A stretch of DNA of 27,103 nucleotides from Gaiellales bacterium (lineage in GTDB: Bacteria; Actinomycetota; Thermoleophilia; Gaiellales; F1-60-MAGs149). The notes below the pieces were generated by a model, which saw only the letters and a list, made by a program, of their open reading frames with translations, was not told the DNA's origin and did no database searches. The stretch is from NCBI GenBank assembly GCA_030831375.1, contig JAURLF010000180.1:1-27103 (forward strand). Reading direction: 5' to 3'. A program made the translations under genes and the position numbers. Positions 6,516 to 14,404 of the stretch are shown in pieces. The first letter of the stretch is position 1. Every line of letters begins with the position of its first letter.

Positions 6516-8648
6516 GTGGTCAGTCGGATCGGCGGGTGGTGCGCGCATCGCAAGTGGGTCGTGATCGCGCTGTGGATCATCCTGCTCGCCGGCGTCGGCG
6601 CGGCCGGCATCCTCGCCGGCGGCCGCGCCACCGCGAACCTGACGGTACCCGGCACCAGCGCGCAGACCGGCGCCGACCTCGCCGACCGCGCATTCCCGAC
6701 GGGCAAGGGCCTCGCGGGTCAGGTCGTGGTCTACGGCGAGCCGGGCGTCCTGCGTGAGAAGCGCGTCCAGCGCGCGATCGAGAAGGCCGTCAAGGACGCG
6801 CGCACCCTGCCGCGGATGGCCTCCGTGCAGAGCCCGCTCGAGCCGGGCGGCCTGGTCTCCAAGGACGCGTCGACCGCGATCATCGGCCTCACCTACGCGA
6901 TGGGCGCGGAGGACGTGCAGCCCTCCACCTACCGCCATCTGCAGGAGGCGATGCGGCCGATCCGGGCCGTCGACGGCCTGCGCGTCGCCTACTCGGGTAC
7001 GCCGGCGGCCGAGGAGGAGGCGACGGCCACCGACATCTCCGACGCCCTCGGCCTCGTCGCCGCGATGATCATTCTGCTGGTGGCGTTCGGGACGGCGCTG
7101 GCGATGGTGTCGCCGCTCCTCAGCGCCGTGGCGGGCCTCCTGCTCGGGGTTGCCACGATCAAGCTGCTGTCGGCGTACCTGCAGATCTCCTCGATCGGGC
7201 CGATCCTGGCCACCATGATCGGCCTCGGCGTCGGCATCGACTACGCCGTCTTCCTCGTCAACCGCCAGCGCGAGAACCTCCTGCGCGGCGTCGAGCCCCT
7301 GCAGGGCATCCGCGACGCGATGGGAACCGCCGGGCGGGCCGTCCTCGTGGCGGGTCTGACGGTGGCGATCGCGCTGCTCGGCCTGGCCACGGCCCAGATC
7401 CCGTTCGTGACGATGCTCGGGGTGACGGCGTCGGTGGCGGTGCTGACCGCCATCCTCTCCGCGCTGACCTTGCAGCCGGCGCTCCTCGCCGTGATGGGGC
7501 GGCGCGTGATCAGGAAGCGCGACCGCGAGGCGCCGCCCGCCGCGACGGGCGAGGACGACGTCGGCGGGGGCATCTGGGGCCGCTGGGCACGGCTCGTGGG
7601 GTCGCACCCCGTGCCGTTCCTGCTCCTCGCCGTCGCCATCCTCGGCGTGCTGACGGTGCCGCTCCTGCAGATGCGGCTCGGCCAGGTCGACGCCGGCTCC
7701 GACCCGCCCGGCTCGACGACGCGGATCGCCTACGACCAGCTCGCGAAGTCATTCGGGCCGGGCTTCAACGGGCCGATCGAGGTGGTGCTGCACCCCTACG
7801 CCGACGCGCGCGGGGTCAAGCGCGTCGCGGAGGCCCTCGCGAAGGATGCCGACGTCGAGGTGGTGGCGCCGCCGGCGATCAGCAAGAAGAACAAGGTGGT
7901 CGTGATCAGCGTGACGCCGAAGTCGGCGCCGACGGACGACCGAACGCAGCGGCTCGTGGAGCGGTTGCCACGCGACGTCCAGCGGGTCACGGGTCCCGAG
8001 GTGCGGGTCTACGCCACGGGGGTCACAGCGGGGCTCCTCAACCTCTCGGACCGCATCGCGCAGCGGCTGCCGATCTTCATCGCGGCGGTGATCCTGCTCT
8101 CGTTCGTCCTGCTTTTGGTCGAGTTCAAGTCCGTCCTCGTGCCCCTGAAGGCCGCGATCATGAACGCGCTCTCGATCGGCGCGGCCTACGGGGCGATCGT
8201 CGCGATCTTCCAGTGGGGTTGGGGCGCGAGCCTGATCGGCCTCAAGGAGACGGTGATGATCGAGGCCTACGTGCCGATGATGATGTTCGCGATCCTGTTC
8301 GGCCTCTCGATGGACTACGAGGTGTTCCTGATCAGCCGCATCCGCGAGGCGCACCTGCGCGGCGCGAGCGCCCTGCGCAGCGTCGAGGTCGGCCTCTCCC
8401 ACACGGCGCGGGTGATCACCGCGGCGGCCCTGATCATGATCACCGTCTTCCTGTCGTTCGTGCTCGAGGACAACGTGATCGTGAAGATGTTCGGCATCGG
8501 TCTCGCCACCGCCGTCCTCGTCGACGCCACGATCGTGCGGCTGATGCTGGTGCCGAGCACGATGGTGCTGCTCGGCGAGGCCAACTGGTGGCTGCCCGGC
8601 TTCCTGCGGCGGGTCCTGCGGGCCCCGTCCCCGTCGCCGCCCGTCTAG
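6516..8648 (+). CDS. MMPL/RND-family transporter
   Basis: The product is 710 residues. It has the RND architecture: one N-terminal transmembrane helix (WVVIALWIILLAGVGAAGIL), an extracytoplasmic porter domain, five helices, then a second repeat of the same pattern. Both MMPL proton-relay signatures are present: GLGVGIDYAVFL near residue 240 and FGLSMDYEVFL near residue 597, each followed by a charged R-x-R-E loop. MmpL proteins export lipids, siderophores or drugs using the proton gradient. The cargo is not evident here, because no lipid-biosynthesis or mmpS gene is adjacent. GTG 6516 was chosen because AGGAGGT sits 5 nt upstream and TAGACT 19 nt upstream; the longer open frame before it runs antisense to another gene. 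The stop shares CTAG with the convergent transaldolase stop. Confidence 0.93.
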   Translation: MVSRIGGWCAHRKWVVIALWIILLAGVGAAGILAGGRATANLTVPGTSAQTGADLADRAFPTGKGLAGQVVVYGEPGVLREKRVQRAIEKAVKDARTLPRMASVQSPLEPGGLVSKDASTAIIGLTYAMGAEDVQPSTYRHLQEAMRPIRAVDGLRVAYSGTPAAEEEATATDISDALGLVAAMIILLVAFGTALAMVSPLLSAVAGLLLGVATIKLLSAYLQISSIGPILATMIGLGVGIDYAVFLVNRQRENLLRGVEPLQGIRDAMGTAGRAVLVAGLTVAIALLGLATAQIPFVTMLGVTASVAVLTAILSALTLQPALLAVMGRRVIRKRDREAPPAATGEDDVGGGIWGRWARLVGSHPVPFLLLAVAILGVLTVPLLQMRLGQVDAGSDPPGSTTRIAYDQLAKSFGPGFNGPIEVVLHPYADARGVKRVAEALAKDADVEVVAPPAISKKNKVVVISVTPKSAPTDDRTQRLVERLPRDVQRVTGPEVRVYATGVTAGLLNLSDRIAQRLPIFIAAVILLSFVLLLVEFKSVLVPLKAAIMNALSIGAAYGAIVAIFQWGWGASLIGLKETVMIEAYVPMMMFAILFGLSMDYEVFLISRIREAHLRGASALRSVEVGLSHTARVITAAALIMITVFLSFVLEDNVIVKMFGIGLATAVLVDATIVRLMLVPSTMVLLGEANWWLPGFLRRVLRAPSPSPPV

Positions 8649-9736
8649 CCGGCGACGGCGGCGCGGCGGTTCTGGATCGCCTCGAGCATGCCGGCGTAGG
8701 CGTCGGCGAACTGCTTCACGCCCTCGTCCTCGAGCTGGCGGGTGACGGCGTCGAAGTCGATGCCGGCCGCTGCGACGCCCGCCATCACGGCGCGCGCCTC
8801 GTCGAGGTCCCGGCCGATGTTGTCGCCGGGATCGCCCTGCGTCCGGAACGCCTCGAGCGTGGCGTCGGGCACCGTGTTGACGGTGTCGGGCCCGATCAGG
8901 TCGTCGACGTAGATCGTGGCCGGGTAGGCGGGGTTCTTCGTGCTCGTCGAGGCCCAGAGGGGGCGCTGCCGGTGCGCACCCGCCGCCTCGAGGGGCGCCC
9001 AGCGGTCGCCCTCGAAGACGCGCCGGTAGACGTCGGCGTAGGCGATCTTCGCGTTGGCCACGGCCGCCTTGCCGCGCAGGGGGGAGTCCTCGGGCAGGAG
9101 CGCGTCGACCTTCGTGTCGATGCGCGAGACGAAGAAGCTGGCGACCGAGCGGATGCCGCCCAGATCCTCGCCGGCGGCGTGCCGTGCGGCGATGCCGTCG
9201 ACGTAGGCCTCGGCAATCGCGAGGTAGCGGTCGACGGCGAACAGCAGCGTCACGTTGATGCTGAGCCCGTCGCGGGTCAACTGCCGGAACGAGTCGATGC
9301 CCTCGCGCGTGCCCGGCACCTTGATCATCACGTTCGGGCGGTCGACGGCGGCGTGCAGCTCGTGCGCGCGGCGGACGGTGCCCGGGGTGTCGAAGGCGAG
9401 GTCGGCCTCCACCTCGATCGAGACGTAGCCATCCGCGCCGCCCGTGCGGTCGTGGACGCCGCGCAGCACGTCGCAGGCGGCCTGGATGTCCTCGATCCAG
9501 AGGGGCTGGAAGGCCTCGGCGGCGGTCGCGTCGGCGGGGACGGCGCGGATCGCGTCGTCGTAGAGCCCGGACTCCTCGACGTTCTTCGCGAAGATCGACG
9601 GGTTCGAGGTGCCCCCGGTGACGCCGTCCTCCTCGATGATCCGGGCCAGGAGACCCGTCTGCACCGCGGGGCGCGCGACGTTGTCGTACCAGACGCTCTG
9701 CCCGTACCTGCCGACCTCGAGCCACTTGCTCGCCAC
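8645..9736 (-). CDS. tal: Transaldolase
   Basis: This 363-residue transaldolase transfers a dihydroxyacetone unit in the non-oxidative pentose phosphate pathway. The Schiff-base lysine is K139 in NVMIKVPGT. Asp18 in SVWYDNVAR and the TSNPSIF block at about 43-49 are conserved active-site elements, and LWASTSTKNPAY and DTVNTVPDATLEAF are typical of the longer actinobacterial and cyanobacterial type. Length matches that subfamily (about 360-375). The GTG start follows GGGAGGG at 5 nt. It stands apart from other pentose phosphate genes (tkt, zwf, gnd), which in many actinobacteria are neighbours. Confidence 0.95.
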   Translation of the reverse strand: MASKWLEVGRYGQSVWYDNVARPAVQTGLLARIIEEDGVTGGTSNPSIFAKNVEESGLYDDAIRAVPADATAAEAFQPLWIEDIQAACDVLRGVHDRTGGADGYVSIEVEADLAFDTPGTVRRAHELHAAVDRPNVMIKVPGTREGIDSFRQLTRDGLSINVTLLFAVDRYLAIAEAYVDGIAARHAAGEDLGGIRSVASFFVSRIDTKVDALLPEDSPLRGKAAVANAKIAYADVYRRVFEGDRWAPLEAAGAHRQRPLWASTSTKNPAYPATIYVDDLIGPDTVNTVPDATLEAFRTQGDPGDNIGRDLDEARAVMAGVAAAGIDFDAVTRQLEDEGVKQFADAYAGMLEAIQNRRAAVAG

Positions 9737-9766
9737 GTGCCCTCCCGGATCGTGTCTACGGGGCCT

Positions 9767-9772
9767 AGTCTA
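9767..9772 (-). promoter_or_regulatory. Probable -10 (TAGACT) of transaldolase
   Basis: The minus strand reads TAGACT 30 nt before the GTG. A second, weaker hexamer, TAGACA, is at 9759-9754. Confidence 0.4.
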
Positions 9773-9813
9773 CGCGCAGCAGGCGCCGCGCGGGTGGCGC
9801 CCGTCCGCAGCCG

Positions 9814-10119
9814 ATGGCCGACCGCACTCCGCTCACCTACCTCGCCGTCGCCGAGGCGCTGTGCGCGCGCCCGGGCTGGGTGCTCGTCGACGGCCGGCTC
9901 GTGCGCGAGCACGACTGCGGGGGCTGGGAGGCCGCTCGGGCCGCGCTCGACGCGATCGCCGAGGCCGCCGACGAGCTCGACCACCATCCCGACCTCGAGC
10001 AGCGCTTCGGCCGCGTGCGGGTCACGGTGACGACCCATCGTCCGCCGGGGATCTCCGGGCTGGATCTCGCCCTCGTCGACCGCGTCGACCGGGTGCTCGG
10101 GGCAGGGGAGCTCGCATGA
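9814..10119 (+). CDS. Pterin-4a-carbinolamine dehydratase (PCD/DCoH family)
   Basis: The product is 101 residues, the usual size for the family. The diagnostic block DELDHHPDL (H57, H58, P59) is followed by VRVTVTTHRPPGISGLDLALV with H75, the third conserved histidine. The family dehydrates 4a-hydroxytetrahydrobiopterin after pterin-dependent aromatic hydroxylases. No hydroxylase gene is visible here. The stop overlaps the next gene's start as ATGA, so it heads a three-gene coupled unit with two 2-hydroxyacid dehydrogenases. The ATG lacks a clear SD. An alternative role in molybdopterin-related metabolism has been proposed for orphan PCDs, but nothing here decides. Confidence 0.88.
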   Translation: MADRTPLTYLAVAEALCARPGWVLVDGRLVREHDCGGWEAARAALDAIAEAADELDHHPDLEQRFGRVRVTVTTHRPPGISGLDLALVDRVDRVLGAGELA

Positions 10120-11057
10120 GCGGGCGCGTCATCCTGCTCGACCCGCTGTGGCCGATGGACGGGGTCGAGGATGCGCTGGCGGGTCTCGACGTGGAGGTGG
10201 AGAAGGCGGACTCGGCCGCGGGCGACGACGTCGTGGCGGTGCTCGCCGCCCCCGAGCAGGAGGTGCGCGCCGACGTGCTCGGCCGCTGCCCGAACCTGCG
10301 CCTCGCCGGCACCTGCTCGACCGGGTACGACAACCTCGACGTGGACGCCCTCAGCGCGGCCGGGGTGGCGTGCCTCCACGTCGGCGGCTACTGCGACGAG
10401 GAGGTCGCCGAGCACGCGATCGCGCTCGCCACGGGCCTGCTGCGCGGCACGCACCGGCTCGACCGCCACGTCCGCGACGGCGGCTGGTGGCCGTACCCGA
10501 TGGAGCCGCGCCGCGTGCGGGGCAGCCTGCTCGGCATCGTCGGCTTCGGCGCGATCGGCCGGCTGGTCGCCGCCCTCGCGCTGGCCAACGGGATGCGCGT
10601 GCAGGCCGCGGACGCCTTCGTGGTGGACGCCGAGGTGCGCGCGCACGGGGCAGAGCCCGTCGCGCTCGACACGCTCCTCGGCACGAGCGACGTCGTGACG
10701 CTGCACGCACCGCTCCTCGAGGGAACGCGCCACCTGATCGACGCGGACGCCCTCGCGCGCATGCGCCCCGACGCGTACCTCGTCAACTGCGCCCGCGCGG
10801 GTCTCGTCGACCACGCCGCGCTCGGCGCGGCGCTCGCGGCGCGCACGATCGCCGGCGCTGCCCTCGACGTCCTGCCGGTCGAGCCGCCGCCCCCGGGCGA
10901 GACGGCGCTCGGCTGGCCGAACCTCGTGCTGCAGCCGCACGCCGCCTGGTACTCGCCCGAGGCGAGCCTGGCGCCGTACCGGCGGCAGATCGACGACCTC
11001 GCGCGCTTCCTGCGCGGCGAGCGCCCGCAGGGGCTGATCCGGGAGGTGACCCGATGA
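10116..11057 (+). CDS. D-isomer 2-hydroxyacid dehydrogenase, CtBP-like (paralogue 1)
   Basis: This 313-residue NAD-dependent dehydrogenase has the Rossmann loop GFGAIG at 143-148. The catalytic triad residues are R227 (VNCARAGLVD), E256 (DVLPVEPP) and H275 (QPHAAWYS). The ending HAAWYSPEAS is the CtBP-like variant of the family. CSTGYDNLDVDA and the YCDEEVAEHAIALA helix also fit phosphoglycerate-dehydrogenase/CtBP-type enzymes. The start is ATG overlapping the PCD stop (ATGA), and the stop overlaps the next paralogue the same way. A WWPYP motif before the cofactor loop is shared with the neighbour. Substrate is unknown; a 2-oxoacid reductase or D-2-hydroxyacid oxidase role is inferred from family. 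Confidence 0.9.
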   Translation: MSGRVILLDPLWPMDGVEDALAGLDVEVEKADSAAGDDVVAVLAAPEQEVRADVLGRCPNLRLAGTCSTGYDNLDVDALSAAGVACLHVGGYCDEEVAEHAIALATGLLRGTHRLDRHVRDGGWWPYPMEPRRVRGSLLGIVGFGAIGRLVAALALANGMRVQAADAFVVDAEVRAHGAEPVALDTLLGTSDVVTLHAPLLEGTRHLIDADALARMRPDAYLVNCARAGLVDHAALGAALAARTIAGAALDVLPVEPPPPGETALGWPNLVLQPHAAWYSPEASLAPYRRQIDDLARFLRGERPQGLIREVTR

Positions 11058-11986
11058 GGGTGGTCTGCATCGACGACACATGGCCGCTCGACCGCGCCAA
11101 CGCGATCATCGGCCCGGCAGGGGCAGAGGTCGTCTTCAGCCGCGAGATCGCGGGCGACGACGTCGTCGGCGTGCTCACCTATCCGGGCGGGCCGATCGAC
11201 GCGACGGTGCTCGAGCGGGCGCCGAACCTGCAGGTGGTGGCGACCTGCTCGACCGGCCACGACCACCTCGACGCCGCCGGACTCGCCGCACGCGGCGTCT
11301 GGTGCTGCCGCGTCACCCATTTCTGCGACGACGAGGTCGCCGACCACACGATCGGCCTCGCCATCGCGTGCCTGCGCGGCATCGTGATGCTCGACCGGCT
11401 CGTGCGCGACGGCACCTGGTGGCCGTACCCGCAGCCGCCGCGTCCCGTCACGGGCTCCGTGCTCGGCGTGATCGGCTTCGGCGCGATCGGCCGCGGCGTG
11501 GTCGCCCGCGGCGCGGCGCTCGGGATGGAGGTGCTGGTCGCCTCCGAGCACGCCACGCCCGACGAGGTTGCCGCCGCCGGCGGGCGCCTGGTCGGCCGCG
11601 ACGAGCTGCTGGGGACGAGCGACGTGGTCTGCCTGATGACGTCCGTCACGGACGCCACGCGCGGGATGCTCGACGCCGCGGCGCTCGCGCGGATGCGTCC
11701 CGATGCCTACCTCGTCAACACGGCTCGCGCCGCCCTCGTCGACCACGACGCGCTCGGGGCGGCCCTGCTCGGGGGACGCATCGCGGGCGCCGCCCTCGAC
11801 GCCCTGCCGGTCGAGCCCGCGCCGCCCGACGCGCCCGAGCGCGACTGGCCGCGCACGATCCTGCAGCCGCATGCGGCTTGGTACTCGGCGGAGTCGGACC
11901 GCCGCTCGTTCGACGACGCCGCCGAGGACGTGGCCCGGGTCCTGCGGGGCGAGCGGCCAGTGTCGTTCCTGCGCGGGCCGGGCTAA
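11054..11986 (+). CDS. D-isomer 2-hydroxyacid dehydrogenase, CtBP-like (paralogue 2)
   Basis: This 310-residue protein is clearly homologous along its whole length to the gene just upstream. Rossmann loop GFGAIG is at 141-146, and catalytic R225 (VNTARAALVD), E254 (DALPVEPA) and H273 (QPHAAWYS) are all intact. CSTGHDHLDAAGL and FCDDEVADHTIGLA replace the equivalent segments of paralogue 1, and WWPYP is kept. Since both copies retain every catalytic residue, neither looks degenerate. They may act on different substrates or form a hetero-oligomer (inference). It overlaps its neighbour by ATGA and ends before a bidirectional terminator. Confidence 0.9.
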   Translation: MRVVCIDDTWPLDRANAIIGPAGAEVVFSREIAGDDVVGVLTYPGGPIDATVLERAPNLQVVATCSTGHDHLDAAGLAARGVWCCRVTHFCDDEVADHTIGLAIACLRGIVMLDRLVRDGTWWPYPQPPRPVTGSVLGVIGFGAIGRGVVARGAALGMEVLVASEHATPDEVAAAGGRLVGRDELLGTSDVVCLMTSVTDATRGMLDAAALARMRPDAYLVNTARAALVDHDALGAALLGGRIAGAALDALPVEPAPPDAPERDWPRTILQPHAAWYSAESDRRSFDDAAEDVARVLRGERPVSFLRGPG

Positions 11987-12005
11987 GCCGGCCCGGGAAC
12001 GCGAA

Positions 12006-12037
12006 GGGCCCCGCCCGCCGACCGGCGGACGGGGCCC
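12006..12037. terminator. Bidirectional terminator between convergent operons
   Basis: GGGCCCCG (12006-12013) pairs with CGGGGCCC (12030-12037). After one C-A mismatch, an inner CCGCC/GGCGG stem closes a GACC loop. It lies between the dehydrogenase stop and the end of the polyamine-type operon and can serve both strands. Confidence 0.75.
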
Positions 12038-12050
12038 CACGCGCGGCCGG

Positions 12051-13274
12051 CTACGAGGCCTTGACCTCCTCGCCGGCCGCGATCACCTCGCGGTAGTTCG
12101 GGATCGAGTGCTCGAACCACGTGTTCGGCGGCTCCCAGGCGGCGGGGTTGTCGATATCGAACGCCTTGATCAGCGCCTTGTCCTGGATCAGCTCGATCAC
12201 GCCGTCCTTCTGCGCCCCCGCGAACTGGAAGTTGTCGGTCAGCGCGGCCGCGGCCTCCGGCGTGTTGGCCGACGCGATCGCCAGCTGCGCGCGGCCCGGC
12301 TGCATCGTGTTCGCACTGAGGACCATCCCGCAGACCCACGCGCCGCGGCCCTCCTTGGGCTGCATGTACTTGATGTTGCGGCCCTCCATCTTCGGATCGT
12401 TCTTGATCCGCCAGTAGCCGTCCGGCCAGGTGTAGGTCGCGAGTAGGTTGCCGTTGACGAAGTCGTTCACCGCGTCGGTCTGCGACGTCCAGTAGTTGCG
12501 CATGTTCGGCTTCCACTGCAGCGCCGTCTCCTTCGCGGCGGCGATCTGCGCGGTGTCCAGCACGTTCGGGTCGACGGCGCCCTCGTTCATCAGGTGCGAG
12601 AAGCCGATGATCGAGGTCGGGTCCGAGAAGAACGACATCTTGCCGGCGAAGCGCTGATCGAGCAGGATCCGCCAGGTCTCCTCGCCGCCGACCTCGTCGA
12701 AGTCGATCGCGTCCGCGTCGTAGGTGAGCGACGAGAAGCCGACGTCGAACGGCACGAACCACGTCTGACCGTCGATCTCGCCACCCGCGCGGACCGCCTC
12801 GGGGATGCCCTGGTAGTCGGGCAGGAGCGAGAGGTCGAGCGGCTGGATCAGGCCACCGTCCTTCCACTGCGGGATCCACATCGCGCAGGGGTGGACGATG
12901 TCCGGGCTGTAGCCCGACGCCACCTTCGAGAGCGCCTGCGTGTCGTCCTCGAGGAACGTCCACTTCAGCGGCGAGTCGGTGCCGTAGGGGCCCTCCTCGT
13001 ACTGGCTCCACATCCACGGCGCGCCCGCCTCGGGATCGTTGTCGTAGCCGGCCCACGTGAAGATCTCGATCGGGCCGCCCGGCTCCGAGGCCGGGTCGAC
13101 GGTGGGGGCCGCGGCGGCCGTGGAGGTCGCGTCGGCCGTTTCGGTCGCGTCGGCCGCTGCGCTGTCGCCGCCGCCGGACGAGTCCGACGAGGAGCCGCCG
13201 CAGGCGGCCATGAAGGCGGCGAGGCCGGTCGTGCCGGACAGGGCCAGGAAGCCCTTGCGATCGAGGTGTCTCAT
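12051..13274 (-). CDS. Extracellular solute-binding lipoprotein, spermidine/putrescine (PotD) type, copy 2
   Basis: This is a 407-residue substrate-binding protein. The N-terminus MRHLDRKGFLALSG looks Tat-like but has RK rather than RR. A hydrophobic segment and lipobox ending AAC follow, then a Ser/Gly/Ala/Thr-rich linker to about residue 60. The mature domain begins PIEIFTWAGYDNDPEAG, the beta-1 pattern of PotD/PotF-like proteins, and continues SKVASGYSPDIVHPC and VPFDVGFSSLTYDADA. It is the last gene of the operon, 72 nt after a small gene, with its own strong SD (GAGGAGGG, 6 nt before ATG). It is a close paralogue of the SBP at 15633-16865, so two receptors probably feed one permease. Ligand: a polyamine or similar cation by family, not proven. 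Confidence 0.9.
   Translation of the reverse strand: MRHLDRKGFLALSGTTGLAAFMAACGGSSSDSSGGGDSAAADATETADATSTAAAAPTVDPASEPGGPIEIFTWAGYDNDPEAGAPWMWSQYEEGPYGTDSPLKWTFLEDDTQALSKVASGYSPDIVHPCAMWIPQWKDGGLIQPLDLSLLPDYQGIPEAVRAGGEIDGQTWFVPFDVGFSSLTYDADAIDFDEVGGEETWRILLDQRFAGKMSFFSDPTSIIGFSHLMNEGAVDPNVLDTAQIAAAKETALQWKPNMRNYWTSQTDAVNDFVNGNLLATYTWPDGYWRIKNDPKMEGRNIKYMQPKEGRGAWVCGMVLSANTMQPGRAQLAIASANTPEAAAALTDNFQFAGAQKDGVIELIQDKALIKAFDIDNPAAWEPPNTWFEHSIPNYREVIAAGEEVKAS
12979..13085. repeat. Near-identical 107-bp tract shared by the two SBP genes (copy A)
   Basis: Bases 12979-13085 match 16576-16682 with one difference that I can find (A versus G near 13035). The tract covers the start of the mature domain, while flanking codons differ at many synonymous positions. 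Confidence 0.8.
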
Positions 13275-13290
13275 GATATTCCCTCCTCAG

Positions 13291-13310
13291 GCGGCGGGCT
13301 GCCCCGCCGC
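13291..13310 (-). promoter_or_regulatory. Hairpin before the second SBP gene
   Basis: GCGGCGGG, loop CTGC, CCCGCCGC form a perfect 8-bp stem in the 72-nt gap between the small protein gene and SBP copy 2. It could be an mRNA end-protector or weak terminator. Expression of the last gene would then depend on readthrough or its own promoter. Confidence 0.45.
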
Positions 13311-13346
13311 GGGTCGGTGGTGCGGATGGCTCCTCTATGGGTCATC

Positions 13347-13565
13347 CTATTGCTCCTCGGGTTCGCCGCCGGCGAGCCCGTTCACAATCCGCTCCTGGGC
13401 GCGCGTGCCCGCGGTGCAGCCGCAGTCGGGGCCGGTCGTCTCCCCGAGGACGGCGATGATGCGGGCGCGCCGCTGCCCGTCCTCGTTCGTCGCCGACGAG
13501 GCGACGGCCACCGCGGACCCGCCCAGCACGACCACCGCGGCGAGCACGGCGATCGCGGCGCGCAT
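13347..13565 (-). CDS. Small exported or membrane-anchored protein inside the polyamine-type operon
   Basis: I do not recognise a family. The 72 residues begin with a classical hydrophobic signal or anchor (MRAAIAVLAAVVVLGGSAVA) with Ala-x-Ala positions near 20-22. The remaining ~50 residues are polar, with a single CxC motif in TGPDCGCTAGTRAQ and an acidic end (GGEPEEQ). The ATG lies 2 nt after the permease stop, in the same direction, so it is almost certainly translated as part of the operon. Length and the absence of a second hydrophobic segment suggest a single-pass or secreted factor. It may assist the transporter or bind a metal through CxC; both are speculation. Confidence 0.65.
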   Translation of the reverse strand: MRAAIAVLAAVVVLGGSAVAVASSATNEDGQRRARIIAVLGETTGPDCGCTAGTRAQERIVNGLAGGEPEEQ

Positions 13566-13567
13566 GG

Positions 13568-14404
13568 TCAGCGGCCCTCCAGCTTGCGGTCGCCGTAGCG
13601 GCGGATCGCCTCCGCGCCGATCGCGATCAGGAAGCTGATCACGATCATCACAGTGGCGACCGGGATCAGCGCCTGCGTCTTCTCGGGGAACTTCAGGCCC
13701 GAGTACAGGTAGACCGGGTAGGTCGGCTGGTCGGAGCTGAGGAACGACGCGATCACGACCTCGTCGATCGAGAAGACGAAGGCGATCATGAATGCGGAGA
13801 TGATCGACGGCAGGATCAGCGGGAAGAGGACGTAGCGGAACGTCTGCAGGCCGTTGGCGCCGAGGTCGGAGGCGGCCTCCTCGAGCCGGCGGTCGATCGA
13901 TGCGATGCGGGGCAGCAGGATCAGGACCGCGAACGGCAGGGCGATGATCACGTGCCCGATCATGATGCTCGGCAGGCCGAGGCCGATCGGGATCGCGCCG
14001 CGCTGGAACATGGTCAGCAGCGACACGGCCACGACGACGGTGGGGACCACCAGCGGCACCAGCAGCAGCGCCGACATCACCGGGCGGAAGCGCACGTTGC
14101 GACGGGCCAGCGGGTACGAGCCGAGCAGGGCGAGCAGGGTCGCGACGAAGGCCGCGGCGAAGCCGACCTTGAGGCTCGCGGCGATCGATTGGCGGATCTC
14201 GCCCGTCTGCCACGACAGCTCGTACCAGCGCAGCGTGAAGCCGTCGAGGGGGAACGCGGCGATGGTCGAGTCGTTGAAGGAGAAGATCACCAGCAGCACG
14301 GTCGGCAGGTACAGGAAGACCAGGAAGATCGCGAAGAACAGCGTCAGGATGCGCTTGCCGTTCGGCGAGATCAGGACGAACGTCGACGAGTCGCGCGCGG
14401 CCAC
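13568..14404 (-). CDS. ABC transporter permease, PotC type
   Basis: This 278-residue permease has six hydrophobic segments. The cytoplasmic EAA loop EEAASDLGANGLQTFRYVLF at about 175-194 docks to the ATPase. N-terminal SFNDSTIAAFPLDGFTLRWY is a very typical PotC/YdcV-like feature, so it is the second permease of a spermidine/putrescine-family importer. The start is GTG directly abutting the upstream permease's TAA with no intervening base, so the two are translated together. The stop is followed after 2 nt by the small-protein ATG. Polyamine specificity is by family. Confidence 0.92.
   Translation of the reverse strand: MAARDSSTFVLISPNGKRILTLFFAIFLVFLYLPTVLLVIFSFNDSTIAAFPLDGFTLRWYELSWQTGEIRQSIAASLKVGFAAAFVATLLALLGSYPLARRNVRFRPVMSALLLVPLVVPTVVVAVSLLTMFQRGAIPIGLGLPSIMIGHVIIALPFAVLILLPRIASIDRRLEEAASDLGANGLQTFRYVLFPLILPSIISAFMIAFVFSIDEVVIASFLSSDQPTYPVYLYSGLKFPEKTQALIPVATVMIVISFLIAIGAEAIRRYGDRKLEGR

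Noticed and set aside
7749..9725. 658-residue minus-strand open frame
   Set aside because: It is antisense to the MMPL gene and an out-of-frame copy of transaldolase, with Arg/Gly/Pro-rich composition and no domain.
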